From NCBI RefSeq assembly GCF_013140855.1, contig NZ_JABBPG010000008.1:164324-228323 (forward strand): a stretch of DNA of 64,000 bases, read 5' to 3'. The DNA comes from Pseudoalteromonas caenipelagi. Lineage in GTDB: Bacteria; Pseudomonadota; Gammaproteobacteria; Enterobacterales; Alteromonadaceae. Positions 61,175 to 64,000 of the stretch are shown in pieces; the stretch's first letter is position 1; every line of letters begins with the position of its first letter. The notes under the pieces are model-generated. The model did no database searches and was not told the DNA's origin. It saw only the letters and a program-made list of their open reading frames with translations. The translations under genes and the position numbers were made by a program.

Positions 61175-64000
61175 GTGAAAAAATTAAGTGCGATATTTGC
61201 TTCTATAAGCATAGCGGCGTGTTTGTTATGCTCAGCAACCAGCTTTGCCTCCGCTTGGTTGCCGGTACATAGCCAATATATTATGAACACCTTTGAGCCA
61301 AAGCAGCTCGAAGTTAAACCAGTGTGGGTCAACCAACCTAGCAACCCTACAACACATAAAACAATAACGCTACAATGGTCGACAGATATCAATGCCAGTC
61401 ATTATGAACTATGGCTAAATGGCAATAAGCACACTTATACAACAGATCGTGCTGAATTTTACTTTACCACCCCAGAGCAAAAATCGTTCAAGGTAAGAGC
61501 GTGTAACGGGCAGATATGTAGCCCATTCTCTGAAGTATTAGAGTTAGAGGTTAAAAAACGACTTGAGGTTGTGTTTGGCGAGCAGGGGGTAATTGAAGCA
61601 GGTGGCAGTGCTCAAGTTACATTAACGCTACTAGAGCAGCTACAAGCAACGGATAAAGTTGAATTTAGCATTGATAAAAGCGTGTGGCATACCAGTCAAA
61701 GCAGCAACGCGCAATTTACCTTTCCGGTGAATATCTCTGAGCCTGGGCAGTACCAACTACATGTAAAAATTAATGGTGAAGTGGTCCAGCCGATATCTTT
61801 TAGGGTTTATGGACAGCCAACCAAAGCAGTTAATAGCTTAGCCATCGGTAAAGTTGGGCAGACTAATTATCATAGTCAACAGAGCTTGGTGCTCAGCAGC
61901 CCTGAAGACTTAGTTTTGCATTGGCAAGCTACTGAAGAAATAGCCCCACCAAATACTGGGTATTATAAATATCGTATTGAAAATGGTGATGAAGGTATCA
62001 TTTATAGAACAGCACCTTATCTAACATATCAGTATGGCCAAAATGAATTCCATAAAGAGATCTCAATATCAAGTAATGGTAAATATGATATTGCGCTGCG
62101 AGCTTGTAATCGGCTTAGTGCAGGCGAAGTATGTGGACCAACTCAAAAAGTGCATGTTTATGTTGGCGTTCCACCGACACCTTATAGAAAACCGACACAG
62201 CCAGTAGCAGGTGTTTACATCAATGGTGTGTTAGGTGACACCACACCTTATGACTTTGTTAGAACGGAGCCTGACAGCACGGTTTATCTAAGTTGGCCAA
62301 AATCTTCGGAGGTGGACTCAGATCGAGGCTACTATCTCGTTGAAGTTGATTACCCACAAGGGCACACAAAACAAGGCCTAGTGTTTGGTGTTGCGCCATA
62401 TATAGCAAGGCGTTACAACGATAACGACTTTCATTATGAAATGCACTTTGATGCTGCACAACAAGACTATGTAGTAACAGTTAGAGCATGTAATCCATAT
62501 AACGAAACCGGTGGTTTTGAAGTTAACTGTGGGCCGAGAAGTCAAGCCGTGCGCATTAACTCGAAGCCTGCTGAGGTCAAATATGATGTCACCTATACTG
62601 GTGTAAATAATAAAGTAGGGTATGTTGACCAAGCAGTTATCGTAAAAATACAAACCCAAAATGGCGGCCAATTAAAACAGCTAGAAGCAAAAATAAATGA
62701 TGGTGAATGGATAACCTTAAGCAGTGACGATGGACAGTTGTTTAATTATAGCTTTGGGCTACTGCCTGCGGGGCAACATACAATTGTTTTCAGAGCTGAT
62801 AAATACTACGACAGTGAACCGTTTACATTTGATATTAAAGTGCCGTTAGATTTAGTGGCGGTTGATAACTTGTCGTTAAGTGCAACGAAGTTAACCTATG
62901 GCGATAAGGTTAAAATATTTTGGCAAAAACCAGCATATTATGATGACGAACTGGTCTATGACATATATATCACAAAGCCTCAGGATATGCCTTTGCTTTG
63001 GAGGCGTAAGCTTACAGCTGCAGAAATTACTGACGGAGACCATTTTGCGATAGAAAGGGGACCTCTTTATAGACGCGGAGATCACTTAGTACAAGTGGTT
63101 CCTTGCAGTCTTGATGGCCGATGTGCAAGTCGAACCGGAGGGGTAACTTATAATGTGGGAGGAGATGTATTACCTCAAGTAACACGGTTTGATGTGCTCA
63201 GTGCTGGTGAAAACCATGGTGTAACCTTTGATTGGGCGATGCCAGAGCTTTTTACATCTGATGTTGTTGCAACCTACTGGGTCAAAGCACCTAATTCATC
63301 ACAGTTGGTTGAATACCAACCTAATAGCCCTCTTTCAACGTTCGGTACTTATTTCTTCTATATAAGAGTATGTGAAGCAAGTAACCCGCTTATATGTAAC
63401 AAGTATCGAGAAACAGAGCAGCGTATAAAAATTATAGACATCGAGTTTGCACCACAAAATATAGGCACAGAGCTAACTTGGCCAAGTGTGCCAGGTGCAA
63501 CCCGTGTTGTGATTGAAAGCGCTTCGTGTGCTGCTGCAAGCAACTGTGATTTTGCATCGCTTGATTGGGACGAGTTAGCCACACTTACAAATGGTGAGAC
63601 GAGTTTTGGTCTGAGTAATTCAGCAGGCAAGGTTTACCGCATAAAAGTGTGTTTTTCGGATAACACTTGTACGTCTTGGATTAACATTGCTCAGCCGAAA
63701 GCAGATCGCGACTTATACTCATTTAGTGAGCAACACTTTGCACCAAGCAATGATTCAAATACGTTATCGTTACCGGATGATAAAGAAGGCGGCATAGTGC
63801 TGACCACACCGGGTGAGTTTAGGGTTGATGAGTCAGGTAATGCCACGTATAACGTGCCGTTTGACTTACCAGTGGGCTCGGGTGGCATTCAGCCGCAACT
63901 GGGCTTAAGTTACTCAAGTTCGAATAAGCGCATGGGGGCTGCGGGTATTGGCTGGTCACTGGCGGGTATGTCTTCGATAACACGTTGTGGTAAGTCACAC
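61175..64000 (+). CDS. Giant secreted Ig/FnIII-SpvB/RHS-type protein, 3' end outside window
   Basis: The frame opens at GTG 61175 behind AAAGGA and is unbroken to the window end (942 codons). A Sec signal (MKKLSAIFASISIAACLL, then CSATSFASA) is followed by about 850 residues of repeated Ig/FnIII-like modules, each ending with a related Cys-bearing strand: VRACNGQICSPFSE (near 107), LRACNRLSAGEVCGP (308), VRACNPYNETGG (436), VVPCSLDGRC (642), IRVCEASNP (730), IKVCFSDNTC (823). From about residue 870 the chain becomes an SpvB-like N-terminus: PGEFRVDESGNATYNVPFDL, PQLGLSYSSSNKRMGAAGIG and WSLAGMSSITRCG. In SpvB/TcdB-type proteins this leads into RHS repeats, expected beyond the window. The Sec signal differs from Tc toxin B subunits. 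Confidence 0.85.
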   Translation, partial: MKKLSAIFASISIAACLLCSATSFASAWLPVHSQYIMNTFEPKQLEVKPVWVNQPSNPTTHKTITLQWSTDINASHYELWLNGNKHTYTTDRAEFYFTTPEQKSFKVRACNGQICSPFSEVLELEVKKRLEVVFGEQGVIEAGGSAQVTLTLLEQLQATDKVEFSIDKSVWHTSQSSNAQFTFPVNISEPGQYQLHVKINGEVVQPISFRVYGQPTKAVNSLAIGKVGQTNYHSQQSLVLSSPEDLVLHWQATEEIAPPNTGYYKYRIENGDEGIIYRTAPYLTYQYGQNEFHKEISISSNGKYDIALRACNRLSAGEVCGPTQKVHVYVGVPPTPYRKPTQPVAGVYINGVLGDTTPYDFVRTEPDSTVYLSWPKSSEVDSDRGYYLVEVDYPQGHTKQGLVFGVAPYIARRYNDNDFHYEMHFDAAQQDYVVTVRACNPYNETGGFEVNCGPRSQAVRINSKPAEVKYDVTYTGVNNKVGYVDQAVIVKIQTQNGGQLKQLEAKINDGEWITLSSDDGQLFNYSFGLLPAGQHTIVFRADKYYDSEPFTFDIKVPLDLVAVDNLSLSATKLTYGDKVKIFWQKPAYYDDELVYDIYITKPQDMPLLWRRKLTAAEITDGDHFAIERGPLYRRGDHLVQVVPCSLDGRCASRTGGVTYNVGGDVLPQVTRFDVLSAGENHGVTFDWAMPELFTSDVVATYWVKAPNSSQLVEYQPNSPLSTFGTYFFYIRVCEASNPLICNKYRETEQRIKIIDIEFAPQNIGTELTWPSVPGATRVVIESASCAAASNCDFASLDWDELATLTNGETSFGLSNSAGKVYRIKVCFSDNTCTSWINIAQPKADRDLYSFSEQHFAPSNDSNTLSLPDDKEGGIVLTTPGEFRVDESGNATYNVPFDLPVGSGGIQPQLGLSYSSSNKRMGAAGIGWSLAGMSSITRCGKSH

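Noticed and set aside
61175..64000. Tc toxin B subunit (TcdB/TccC complex)
   Set aside because: SpvB-like region is present but the protein has a Sec signal and long Ig-like N-terminal part, and no TcdA or TccC gene is in view.

Overview
The window reads as chromosomal DNA of a marine gammaproteobacterium, most likely Pseudoalteromonas or a close Alteromonadales relative. This is inferred from gene content and protein style (moderately AT-rich DNA, an H-NOX nitric oxide module, a chitinase-LPMO-chitinase cluster, an Aer-type receptor, many secreted modular proteins); no rRNA is present to confirm it. No tRNA, rRNA, CRISPR array, insertion sequence or prophage was seen.

Layout: 1-4.6 kb holds the 3' end of oligopeptidase B, two small reverse-strand genes (a membrane protein and a HELVH putative metalloprotease), an ArsR-type regulator divergent from a NIPSNAP/ABM/LysE-exporter operon, and a lipoprotein. 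4.9-9.8 kb carries a GAF-PAS-GGDEF-EAL c-di-GMP enzyme and a CadC-like membrane-bound regulator. 9.8-10.96 kb is a decayed stretch with fragments of broken reading frames. 10.96-14.7 kb has a NarL-type two-component pair divergent from a membrane protein, with operator-like repeats between them, then ferrochelatase. 15-21.8 kb has an Aer-like receptor and a TetR/adaptor/RND efflux operon.

21.8-25.9 kb is a nitric-oxide signalling module: a receiver plus degenerate HD-GYP protein on the reverse strand, divergent from a degenerate receiver plus HDOD protein, H-NOX and its histidine kinase. 26.4-33.6 kb is a chitin degradation cluster (GH18, AA10 LPMO, GH18, all with CBM5/12-type modules) behind a 557-base leader containing three palindromes. 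33.9-45 kb is mixed: DUF2798, an amino-acid-type binding protein, a DUF2235 lipase with a C-terminal domain that looks like the PA-IL lectin, a RecQ-family helicase, anmK, a large FG-GAP-like surface protein and an esterase. 45.4-55 kb has a beta-helix/LamG secreted protein with a G9 tract upstream, a solitary AAA ATPase, a dicarboxylate symporter, a lipoprotein amine oxidase and an unrecognised envelope protein. 55.7-59.1 kb has a dCache chemoreceptor and an ArsR/permease pair with two matching operators.

The last 4.6 kb (59.4 kb to the end) is the least ordinary part: three tandem paralogous small secreted cysteine-containing proteins, directly followed by a very large signal-peptide-bearing protein made of repeated Ig/FnIII-like modules that runs into an SpvB/RHS-type domain and leaves the window. 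This cassette, the H-NOX module and the lipase-lectin fusion are the main leads.
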